Assembly (NCBI GenBank): GCA_016186205.1
Contig: JACPMA010000002.1
Location: 1-44,582 of the forward strand
Direction: 5' to 3'
Length of the DNA stretch: 44,582 bases
Source of the DNA: Candidatus Peregrinibacteria bacterium
Lineage (GTDB): Bacteria > Patescibacteriota > Gracilibacteria > UBA1369 > UM-FILTER-53-11
Part shown: piece after piece, positions 15,760-22,654 of the stretch
Position numbering within the stretch: the first letter of the stretch is position 1
How the letters are laid out: each line of letters begins with the position of its first letter
Made by a program: the position numbers and the translations under genes
Notes under the pieces: generated by a model
What the model saw: only the letters and a program-made list of their open reading frames with translations
The model's database searches: none
What the model was told of the DNA's origin: nothing

Positions 15760-16010
15760 CTACCACCTCCAGAAGGCGGTTGGTAACTTCCAGTGCTTCC
15801 ACTCGGTGGCGGCAGTGCGCCTCCTCCTCCATCTGGCGGTGGTGGCGGTGGTGCGCCTCCTCCTCCGTCTGGGGGTGGTGGCGGCGGTGCGCCTCCATCT
15901 TGTGCTAAAGCCGGCACAACGGCGACGAGCGTCAGCACGAGGGCTGCGCCCAAGAGAAAATGTTTCATTTCTGAAACCGCTTCTCTGAAAACCTTTTTAT
16001 TGTGTCCCAT
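15351..16010 (-). CDS. Pro/Gly-rich secreted protein, 5' part of a frameshifted gene
   Basis: The N-terminal part has a clear signal peptide (hydrophobic GAALVLTLVAVVPALAQ, cleavage after ALA), then PPPPPPDGGGG repeats and a Cys-containing CPPGETGTPPNC. Real coding probably ends near residue 105 (GAMGGQG); beyond that this frame gives a Lys/Val/Ala-rich shadow of the Gly-Gln repeats in the other frame. The start giving MGHNKK is preferred because two other surface proteins here also begin MG plus a basic stretch; an ATG 14 codons later is also possible. The frameshift may be a sequencing error in GC-rich repeats. Confidence 0.65.
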   Translation of the reverse strand: MGHNKKVFREAVSEMKHFLLGAALVLTLVAVVPALAQDGGAPPPPPPDGGGGAPPPPPPDGGGGALPPPSGSTGSYQPPSGGGSCPPGETGTPPNCSGAMGGQGVDKAKAKDKVRVKVDAGVAVKAAKVARVVLVAIKDLEVKEVKAAQVALEARAVRVVKADSTRVAALVVKAAKKATRAAKEVLVLRADSLVHRKVLNHESNTKNIFRNNSKAATKK

Positions 16011-16056
16011 AAAATATTTGGGTTAGATAATAAATAAAATTATAAAATAAACATGA

Positions 16057-17070
16057 TTATTGCATTGGTATTTGAGACGCCGCATCGACCGACGGCGCAG
16101 GCGAAATGCTTGGTTGTGGTTGAACGCTTTGCTGATATTCGCGCATGCGAATTTCCGATTCGCGTTGACGCATCGCATCATCTTCTTTAATCGCCTTGAG
16201 TCTATCTTCGCGTTCTTTTAAATGTTCCTCGCGGCTTGCTTTTTCTTGTGCAGCTTCGGTCTGCATGACTTCTTTAAAACGCTGCTTAAAAACCGGCAGC
16301 AAACTTTTTACTTTCTTGGCAAGATCGCGTTGGGCTTTTTTCAAACTGCTGCGCGCAGCTGTACAAACTTTTTTGAGACTTCTAAGCTCTGCGCGGTCAG
16401 CCGGATCGCTCGGATCAAGATAGCTATCTTCGTATTCACTGCATGCGGCTTCTGCCGCTTCTTCATAATCATCGAGAAAATCAGCAATACCATCGAGCTC
16501 TGAACACTCTATGCCGGATATATCACACATATTTTCCATAATATCGAGGGAACCACTTATATTGTTTACATTTACGCGAATATTGCTGAAAGGATTGCCT
16601 TTTGGTCTATTGCCAAACCCAGGATCCCCCATTGGACCTATCATTGGCGGGGGGCCCATTTGTGGAGCGCCACGCATCATTTTTTGCTGATTCTGCTGAC
16701 CGCCCTGCATGCCGCCCCTGACGCCGCCGCGTACTCCAGCGCCACCACCTCCTCCTCCGAATGGATCTCCGCCTCCAAATCCACCCATTGGCGGACCAAA
16801 GTCACCTCCGGGCGGCGGGCCCATTTGCGGACCAAAACCAGGACCTCCCTGCATATCAAATCCACCCATGTCCATCGGTGGTCCAAAACCGCCTCCCATC
16901 GGCGGACCCATTTGCGGGCCAAAACCAGAACCGCCTTGTAATCCACCGCTAAATCCGCCTTCGAATCCTCCTCCGCCAAACTGCGCCAAAGCAGGAACAA
17001 CCGCAGCGGAAAGAAGCAGGAGCGTTACGGCGAATAAAGAAAATTTAACTCCATTGTTTGTTTTTCCCAT
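16057..17070 (-). CDS. Secreted Gly/Pro/Met-rich protein with helical C-terminus
   Basis: A 337-residue intact relative in layout of the neighbouring frameshifted gene. A signal peptide (SLFAVTLLLLSAAVVPALAQ) is followed by about 130 residues of repeats such as GFGPQMGPPMGG and GGFDMQGGPGF, then a domain with four cysteines (NMCDISGIECSELDG, AACSEYED, KKVCTAARS) and a long charged coiled-coil ending in a Pro/Ser/Gln tail. No LPxTG motif or membrane anchor. It lies 46 bases upstream of the other secreted gene, so they are likely co-transcribed. Function unknown; an extracellular matrix or surface layer role is a guess. Confidence 0.8.
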   Translation of the reverse strand: MGKTNNGVKFSLFAVTLLLLSAAVVPALAQFGGGGFEGGFSGGLQGGSGFGPQMGPPMGGGFGPPMDMGGFDMQGGPGFGPQMGPPPGGDFGPPMGGFGGGDPFGGGGGGAGVRGGVRGGMQGGQQNQQKMMRGAPQMGPPPMIGPMGDPGFGNRPKGNPFSNIRVNVNNISGSLDIMENMCDISGIECSELDGIADFLDDYEEAAEAACSEYEDSYLDPSDPADRAELRSLKKVCTAARSSLKKAQRDLAKKVKSLLPVFKQRFKEVMQTEAAQEKASREEHLKEREDRLKAIKEDDAMRQRESEIRMREYQQSVQPQPSISPAPSVDAASQIPMQ

Positions 17071-17122
17071 AGATGTTTGTTTTAAAAATTAAAAAGTTTA
17101 TATTTGATTTGATTTTCTTTTT

Positions 17123-17151
17123 TTGATCTTCCTCTTAAATTGTAATATAAA
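17123..17151 (+). promoter_or_regulatory. Promoter of alr, near-leaderless
   Basis: TTGATC (17123-17128) and TATAAA (17146-17151) with a 17-base spacer. The box ends 9 bases before the alr ATG, leaving a leader of about 3 bases. Confidence 0.6.
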
Positions 17152-17160
17152 ATAGACTTT

Positions 17161-18315
17161 ATGTCAAACATAAAGCGTGGCCTACTTATATGGGTTGAAG
17201 TGAATCAATCGGCCTTAAGCCATAATATTAAGGTATTCCGCAAACTGGTGGGGCCAAAAGTCCTTCTGGCGCCATCTGTAAAGGCAAATGCTTATGGCCA
17301 TGATCTTATTAAAACCTCAAAAATCGTGCTAAAAAGCGGCGCGGATTGGCTATGCGTAAATGCGCTTTTTGAAGCGCGGCAATTGAGGACAGCCGGCATA
17401 AAATCCCCTATTTATATTATGGGATATGTTTTAAAAAAAGATCTGCCTGAAGCGGTAAAGCTTAAATGCAGGCTTGTGGTTTATAATCATGAAACCATAA
17501 AAGCGCTTGCTGATGCGGCGCGGCGGCTGCGCAAAAAAGCATTCATCCATATAAAAGTGGAAACCGGAAATAATCGACAGGGCGTTAAAATGGATGAGCT
17601 GGAAGATTTTGTGCGCTTTGCGAAAAGATTTCCGCAAATTGTAATTGAAGGAATTGCGACTCATTTTGCGAATATCGAAGATACGACGGATTCGAGTTAT
17701 GCGCATTACCAGCTTAAAAATTTCATGGCGGCTTTTGATGGGCTGAAGAAAATCGGCGTGAAAATTCCGATTAGGCATTGCGCAAATTCCGCTGCGACGA
17801 TTCTTTTTCCAGAAACGCATTTTGATTTGGTGCGGCCCGGCATTGCGGTTTATGGACTCTGGCCGTCTGAAGAAGTGAAAAAAGTCGCGCAAAAAAAACA
17901 CAGGCTTATCTCTCTTGAGCCGGTTTTGAGTTGGAAGACGCGGATTGCGCAGATAAAAGAAATTCCAAAAGGCGCTTTTGTGGGCTACGGCTGCACATAT
18001 AAAACTTCGCGCCGTACGCGGATCGCGATTTTGCCTGTTGGATATTACGACGGATACGATCGCGGGCTATCAAATAAAGCGCATGTTTTGATTCACGGAA
18101 AACGCGCGGAGGTGCGCGGGCGCGTATGCATGAATATTATTATGGTTGATGTAACAAATATTCCGCAGGCGCGAGTTGAAGATACCACGGTTTTGCTAGG
18201 CAAAGACGGTCGCGAAGAAATTACGGCAGAGCAGATGGCCGATTGGGCAGGGACGATCAATTATGAAATTACGACGAGAATTCGGGAAGGAATACAAAGA
18301 ATTATCGTTGCCTAA
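17161..18315 (+). CDS. alr: Alanine racemase
   Basis: A 384-residue PLP-dependent alanine racemase making D-alanine for peptidoglycan. PLP lysine is Lys41 in SVKANAYGHD; the second catalytic base is Tyr276 in VGYGCTYKT; HFDLVRPGIAVYG and LPVGYYDGYDRGLSN are family motifs. The N-terminal TIM barrel and C-terminal beta domain are complete. ddl follows 320 bases later, so both steps of D-Ala-D-Ala synthesis are adjacent. A large hairpin begins 8 bases after the stop. Confidence 0.96.
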   Translation: MSNIKRGLLIWVEVNQSALSHNIKVFRKLVGPKVLLAPSVKANAYGHDLIKTSKIVLKSGADWLCVNALFEARQLRTAGIKSPIYIMGYVLKKDLPEAVKLKCRLVVYNHETIKALADAARRLRKKAFIHIKVETGNNRQGVKMDELEDFVRFAKRFPQIVIEGIATHFANIEDTTDSSYAHYQLKNFMAAFDGLKKIGVKIPIRHCANSAATILFPETHFDLVRPGIAVYGLWPSEEVKKVAQKKHRLISLEPVLSWKTRIAQIKEIPKGAFVGYGCTYKTSRRTRIAILPVGYYDGYDRGLSNKAHVLIHGKRAEVRGRVCMNIIMVDVTNIPQARVEDTTVLLGKDGREEITAEQMADWAGTINYEITTRIREGIQRIIVA

Positions 18316-18322
18316 AAATTTA

Positions 18323-18435
18323 TAAGGCGAGAATGGTTGTTTGCCGAAGCGAGCGTTTGCCGGAAGAGGGCCGGAGGATCATGTATCCGATGGCCCGACT
18401 CCGAGCGAGCGGAGGCAAATACCGTTCTCGCCTTA
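18323..18435. repeat. 113-base rod-like hairpin between convergent genes
   Basis: Outer arms TAAGGCGAGAATGGTTG (18323-18339) and the matching ACCGTTCTCGCCTTA (18421-18435) pair over 11 bases plus GGT/ACC, then TTTGCC/GGCAAA. Inner pairs GGGCC/GGCCC and GGAT-CATGT-ATCC continue the rod. It starts 8 bases after the alr stop, and its right end contains the stop codon of the small minus-strand gene. It probably acts as a bidirectional terminator or is a small mobile palindrome. Confidence 0.65.
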
Positions 18436-18612
18436 CAGCCAACTGATCGGCACGGCTTTCGGAAGTTTTTCGTAATTCTGTGGAGGGATTTTGCGAATAA
18501 AACGCCCAAAACCGGGTTCTGGCATATATGCCGGATACCATGATGTATCCAGTTTTTTGCCGCCTGTGAAGGGAGCGAGCTTGCCGCGAATTTCTTCTAC
18601 GATTTTTTGCAT
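18433..18612 (-). CDS. Small 59-residue protein, leaderless
   Basis: The frame MQKIVEEIRGKLAP, then FTGGKKLDTSWYPAYMPEPG, FGRFIRKIPPQ and a final PKAVPISWL looks like a real small protein: Trp/Tyr/Pro-rich with a charged N-terminal helix. I recognise no family. The second of two adjacent ATGs is chosen because it lies exactly six bases after a minus-strand TATAAT, giving a leaderless start. It is divergent from ddl and shares that promoter element; its stop codon falls in the hairpin after alr. Confidence 0.55.
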   Translation of the reverse strand: MQKIVEEIRGKLAPFTGGKKLDTSWYPAYMPEPGFGRFIRKIPPQNYEKLPKAVPISWL

Positions 18613-18618
18613 CATATC

Positions 18619-18626
18619 ATTATAAT
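18619..18626. promoter_or_regulatory. Shared divergent -10 element ATTATAAT
   Basis: The 8-base palindrome ATTATAAT gives TATAAT on both strands. On the plus strand it ends 10 bases before the ddl ATG; on the minus strand it ends 6 bases before the ATG of the small gene. Confidence 0.5.
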
Positions 18627-18636
18627 GGAATGCGAT

Positions 18637-19653
18637 ATGAAACTCAAGATTGCTATCGTCTTCGGTGGGAGAAGCGGGGAACATGAAGTGTCGATCGTAT
18701 CGGCAAGATCGGTGATGAAAGCGCTTAATAGAAAAAAATACTCTGTCACGCCGATTAAAATTTCTAAAACCGGCCAGTGGCAGCCTTTTAAAAGCCTTGC
18801 TGCGCTTTTTCAGAAAAAATTTGATGTGGTTTTTCCTGTACTCCATGGACCGTTTGGCGAAGACGGCACTATTCAAGGTCTTTTTGAAATGGCGAATGTG
18901 CCATATGTAGGATGCGGTGTTTTCGCTTCATCCGCAGCCATGGACAAATATATGACAAAAATCATTTTTAAGACGCATGGGCTTCCGCAGCCGAAATTTC
19001 TCAATTTCACGCGCGAGGATGTGAAAAAAGATTTTTCCAGCGTCAAAAAGCTTGTGCAAAAAATACTCGGATTTCCATGTTTTGTGAAACCGTCTAATCT
19101 TGGTTCAAGCGTCGGCATTTCCAAAGTCAAAAGTGCGGCAAAGCTGGAATCTGCCCTTCTTCTTGCTGCAAACTACGACCGCTCAATTCTTGTGGAAGAA
19201 GGAATTGATGCGCGCGAGATCGAATGCGCCGTGCTCGGCAATGAAAAACCGCTTGCCTCCATTGCGGGTGAAATTGTGCCGAGCCGGGAATTTTATGATT
19301 ATTTTGCGAAATACGTGGATAATGCTTCTAAACTTTTTATTCCTGCAAAAATCACCGCTAAAAAAAATGAAGAGGTTCAGCGGCTTGCCGTACAGGCATA
19401 CCGCGCTCTTCAATGCAGCGGCATGGCGCGAGTGGATTTTTTAATGGATCGAAAAACCGGAAAACTTTATATCAACGAAATCAATACGATTCCGGGGTTC
19501 ACTTCCATCAGTATGTATCCGAAGCTGTGGGAAGCTTCCGGAATCAGCTATCCGCGGCTTCTGGATCGGCTTATTGAACTCGCGAGGAAGCGACATCGGG
19601 AAAAACAGAAAAATAAATACAGCTTTGAGAGCGGAAGTAATTGGTATAAATAA
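18637..19653 (+). CDS. ddl: D-alanine--D-alanine ligase
   Basis: A 338-residue ATP-grasp ligase joining two D-alanines for peptidoglycan. Motifs are VFGGRSGEHEVSIVSARSV at the N-terminus, VLHGPFGEDGTIQGLFE, FVKPSNLGSSVGISK (ATP loop), ARVDFLMD and INEINTIPGFTSISMYPKLWEASG. The start giving MKLKIAIVFGG matches the family; an ATG four codons earlier overlaps the -10 box. It follows alr functionally and is followed by the ftsA-like gene, a division and cell-wall neighbourhood. Confidence 0.96.
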   Translation: MKLKIAIVFGGRSGEHEVSIVSARSVMKALNRKKYSVTPIKISKTGQWQPFKSLAALFQKKFDVVFPVLHGPFGEDGTIQGLFEMANVPYVGCGVFASSAAMDKYMTKIIFKTHGLPQPKFLNFTREDVKKDFSSVKKLVQKILGFPCFVKPSNLGSSVGISKVKSAAKLESALLLAANYDRSILVEEGIDAREIECAVLGNEKPLASIAGEIVPSREFYDYFAKYVDNASKLFIPAKITAKKNEEVQRLAVQAYRALQCSGMARVDFLMDRKTGKLYINEINTIPGFTSISMYPKLWEASGISYPRLLDRLIELARKRHREKQKNKYSFESGSNWYK

Positions 19654-19669
19654 TTATCAGAGGCTTCTT

Positions 19670-20221
19670 ATGTTTAAAATCTTCCGCCGCGAAAAAACAA
19701 AGCGTCCGCAGCTCTTTCTTGCTCTCGATATCGGCACCGAATTCGTGAAAGCTCTCGTGTGCGAATCAGAGGGAAATATCGCGCTTGTGCGAGGCGTTGG
19801 AAAAAAACGGCAGAAACTCGGCGACATGCAATCCGGCGCGGTTATGGATATAGCTTCCGTTATTCAAAACTGCAGCGAAGCCATTGAACAAGCCACGCGC
19901 CAAGCCGACGGATATCCGACGGAAGTTATAATGGGAATTGCAGGCGAACTTGTGAAAGGCATGACGTCGCGCACTGCTTATGTACGCAAAGAACCGGACA
20001 CAAAAATCGACTTAAGTGAACTCAAAAATATTATCCACAAAGTGCAATGGAAATCGTTTGAGGAAACGCGGAGCCAATTGGCATATGAAACTTTGCGCCG
20101 CTCGTGCATTTCGGCGCGCTCCAAACCATTGCTGCGGAACTCGAACTCAATCTCCTCGCGATCACGGCGGAACCGTATGCTGTGGCGCGATGCCTTGAAA
20201 GCGAGGAAACAAGCCAATTGA
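19670..20221 (+). CDS. FtsA-like actin-family protein, 5' part (disrupted)
   Basis: The N-terminal part of an FtsA/PilM-type actin-fold protein. LFLALDIGTEFVKALVC is the phosphate-1 loop, followed by GDMQSGAVMDIASVIQNC and a 1C/SHS2-like region with EVIMGIAGELVKG and LKNIIHKVQWKSFEETRSQLAYET. After about residue 140 the frame turns into Arg/Ser-rich shadow text, and the rest of the protein continues in another frame at 20104. An AGAGG lies 6 bases before the ATG. FtsA anchors FtsZ to the membrane; this copy as read cannot make the full protein. Confidence 0.75.
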   Translation: MFKIFRREKTKRPQLFLALDIGTEFVKALVCESEGNIALVRGVGKKRQKLGDMQSGAVMDIASVIQNCSEAIEQATRQADGYPTEVIMGIAGELVKGMTSRTAYVRKEPDTKIDLSELKNIIHKVQWKSFEETRSQLAYETLRRSCISARSKPLLRNSNSISSRSRRNRMLWRDALKARKQAN

Positions 20222-20796
20222 GCGCTGTATTTATCGATATCGGCGGAGGCACGACGGATATCGCCGTTGTGCGCAACGGATCGCTCGAAGGCACAAAAAT
20301 GTTCACAATCGGCGGACGCACATTTTCAAAACGCCTCGCATCAACACTCAATATTTCCTTCACGGAAGCCGAGGATATCAAGCTTGCATATTCGGCGAGG
20401 AAACTTGAACGGCAATCCGAAAAAATCGTCCGCGAAGCAATGGAGTCGGATGCGGAAGTATGGCTTGCAGGCGTGGCTTTCACGCTTTCTGAATTTACAA
20501 ATCTCGACATACTCCCTTCCAGACTTTTGCTTTGCGGAGGCGGCTGTCATTTGCCGGAAATCAAATTAGCGCTCGAAACAAAATCATGGGCTAAAGAATT
20601 ATCGTTTCCAAAACCGCCGAGCGTTTCTATCCTCGCGCCAAAACAAATTCCCCATGTAAAAGACCTCACGCGGTCGCTCGTTGATCCGCAAGACATAACG
20701 CCAATGGCGCTCGCCAATTTGGGCTTGGAATTCGTCGGCGAAGAACATCTCATGAGTAAAATCCTCAAGAAAGTGATACGATTAATGCAGATATAA
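20104..20796 (+). CDS. FtsA-like actin-family protein, 3' part (disrupted)
   Basis: The C-terminal part of the same gene. HFGALQTIAAELELNLLAITAEPYAVARCL, FIDIGGGTTDIAVV (phosphate-2), TIGGRTFSKRLASTLNISFTEAEDIK and LLLCGGGCHLPEI (adenosine motif) are FtsA-like. In this frame coding resemblance begins just upstream (FAPLV before HFGAL), after a TGA at 20086. Relative to family layout, roughly 45 residues between LAYET and FAPLV seem missing, so a deletion and frame change are both needed to explain it. The final TAA overlaps the ATG of the next gene. Confidence 0.75.
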   Translation: MHFGALQTIAAELELNLLAITAEPYAVARCLESEETSQLSAVFIDIGGGTTDIAVVRNGSLEGTKMFTIGGRTFSKRLASTLNISFTEAEDIKLAYSARKLERQSEKIVREAMESDAEVWLAGVAFTLSEFTNLDILPSRLLLCGGGCHLPEIKLALETKSWAKELSFPKPPSVSILAPKQIPHVKDLTRSLVDPQDITPMALANLGLEFVGEEHLMSKILKKVIRLMQI

Positions 20797-22589
20797 TGGA
20801 ACCGTTAAGACCGCGCTTTAAAATTCAAAAACACCGGATAAGCGGACCGGAAAATGAAAAAGAATCCGTTGATTTTTCGCCAGAAAAAGTGATCTATGTC
20901 GAAATTGACGACGAAATCACCCATGTATTCGACAGGCTCAAAAGGCTGCGGGTTAAGCGGGTTGCGCTCGTCATTCCGAGGCGAGCCATCATCCTCCAAA
21001 GCATCGTCAATCTCAAAATACTTAAAAAGAAAATCGATGAGCTTGAAAAAGAAGTCGTTATCGTAACGACGGATTTAAATGGAATGCAACTCGCTCTGAA
21101 AGCCGGCATTCCGGCCATAGAAAAACTTTTTGAAAAAGAACCTATCGATGCGCCGCCGCCGACTGCCGCTTTGCATCGCGGCGAACGCCCGCTGCGCATG
21201 AGTCGGGAAAAAGTGTCTCTTTCGCAAATCATACGGCAGGAAAAACCTACGATATTTTCTTCGCTCATCAACCGCATAAAAGAACGCTGGAAAAAGAAAA
21301 AAACAGCTTCGCAGGAAACACGCCTCGTTTTTATCGCACCAAATAAACAGGCGCTTTTCACGCTGATTCTCGTAAGCGTTCTGCTTCTTTTGGCCATTGC
21401 CTATATCGCATTGCCTGGCGCCACGATTTATATCACGCCGAAATCAACGATCCTCGATCCTTCTTTCAACATCACCTTTTTGGATTTTGATAAAAATCGC
21501 GACCTTATTGAAAATAATTCTTCGAACAACATTATCGTTGCGACATATCTCGTGGAGCCTCCGCCTTTTACGAAAAAATTCACCCACTTTGCCACTGGAA
21601 AAATATTCAAAGGCGAAAACAGCCGCGGGGTGATTACCGTTACAAATCTTTCAGGCAATCCGTGGGACCTTGCGGCGCGGACGCGCTTTCAAACTCAAAA
21701 CGGACTTGTGTTCCGCATTTCCCAGCCGGTGCGCGTGCCGCCGGCGCGCGGAAATATTCCTGGGACGCTCGACGTGAATGTTACGGCTGATGAATTCGAT
21801 GCCAACGGCCAGACGATCGGCGAGCGCGGAAATATTCCGCCGATAAAATTTTTCCTGCCGGGCCTCAAAAATCCGGAAAACCAGAAAAAATTATATGGAG
21901 AAAACAAAAATCCAATGGCCGGCGGAGTCACGAGAACCGTAAAAATCGCAAGCCAAGAAGATATAACCGCGGCGAAAGAACTCGCGAAACGCGAAATTGC
22001 GAAAAGCGCGACAGCCGACCTCCAGCAATTTCTTGAACAGCAGAATCTTGTAAAGAAAACGAATTTCTCGCTTCTTTTAGACCGCCATGCGATAAAAATC
22101 GGCGAACCGCGGATTGATATTCCAACGAATCTCGCAGGAAAAGAAGTTGATCAATTCGAAGTCACCGCATCGTATGAACTCCGCGGCGCTGCATTCGACC
22201 GCCAAATACTCATTGAAGAATTAAAAAAACGCCTGCTTGCGCGCTCTGACCCCGACAAAAAAATCATGAAAATCGCCGATGATGATATCACATACAAATT
22301 TCTTGATGAAGATACAGCGGCTGGCAAAATACGGCTTACTGCCACGCTGCGCGCCATACAAGCCTATGAACTTGATCCTGAAAAAGAAAACGGCCACCGT
22401 TTCATCAAAAAAATCACCGACCATATACTTGGTGCGCGCGTAAAGGACGCCATGGAATATCTTCAGCAGCAAACCGATGAAATTGCGCGGGTGGAAATCA
22501 CCACATGGCCGATCTGGGCGCCGACCATTCCGAACATTGCGGATAATGTGAAATTCGTGATCCGCGATGAAGAAAATGGTTTGCAATAA
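20796..22589 (+). CDS. Large one-pass membrane protein of unknown function
   Basis: A 597-residue protein. The cytoplasmic N-terminal domain (about 25-115) has VIYVEIDDEITHVFDRLKRL and VALVIPRRAIILQS, followed by IVTTDLNGMQLALKAGIPAIEKL, a Rossmann-like layout. One membrane helix (about 183-205, TLILVSVLLLLAIAYIAL) leads to a large outer part with beta-rich text (FATGKIFKGENSRGVITVTNLS, FRISQPVRVPPARGNIPGTLDV) and several alpha-beta repeats near the C-terminus. The outer section recalls baseplate-J-like domains. Its start overlaps the ftsA-like stop (TAATG), so the two are translationally coupled; I infer a joint role in division or envelope organisation. No firm family is recognised. Confidence 0.75.
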   Translation: MEPLRPRFKIQKHRISGPENEKESVDFSPEKVIYVEIDDEITHVFDRLKRLRVKRVALVIPRRAIILQSIVNLKILKKKIDELEKEVVIVTTDLNGMQLALKAGIPAIEKLFEKEPIDAPPPTAALHRGERPLRMSREKVSLSQIIRQEKPTIFSSLINRIKERWKKKKTASQETRLVFIAPNKQALFTLILVSVLLLLAIAYIALPGATIYITPKSTILDPSFNITFLDFDKNRDLIENNSSNNIIVATYLVEPPPFTKKFTHFATGKIFKGENSRGVITVTNLSGNPWDLAARTRFQTQNGLVFRISQPVRVPPARGNIPGTLDVNVTADEFDANGQTIGERGNIPPIKFFLPGLKNPENQKKLYGENKNPMAGGVTRTVKIASQEDITAAKELAKREIAKSATADLQQFLEQQNLVKKTNFSLLLDRHAIKIGEPRIDIPTNLAGKEVDQFEVTASYELRGAAFDRQILIEELKKRLLARSDPDKKIMKIADDDITYKFLDEDTAAGKIRLTATLRAIQAYELDPEKENGHRFIKKITDHILGARVKDAMEYLQQQTDEIARVEITTWPIWAPTIPNIADNVKFVIRDEENGLQ

Positions 22590-22608
22590 GAAAAAAATAT
22601 GATATAAT
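22581..22608 (+). promoter_or_regulatory. Promoter of giant surface protein gene
   Basis: TTGCAA (22581-22586) and TATAAT (22603-22608) with a 16-base spacer. The resulting leader of about 40 bases is A-rich, unstructured and has no Shine-Dalgarno. Confidence 0.65.
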
Positions 22609-22654
22609 AGTTTAAAGCAAACAAACCAAAATAAAATTTAACAAAACAAAATTT

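Noticed and set aside
15408-15988. Several long frames on the plus strand opposite the Gly/Pro-rich genes
   Set aside because: They arise from GC-rich repeats without stops and give Leu/Arg/His/Thr-rich products with no sensible features; the minus strand has signal peptides.
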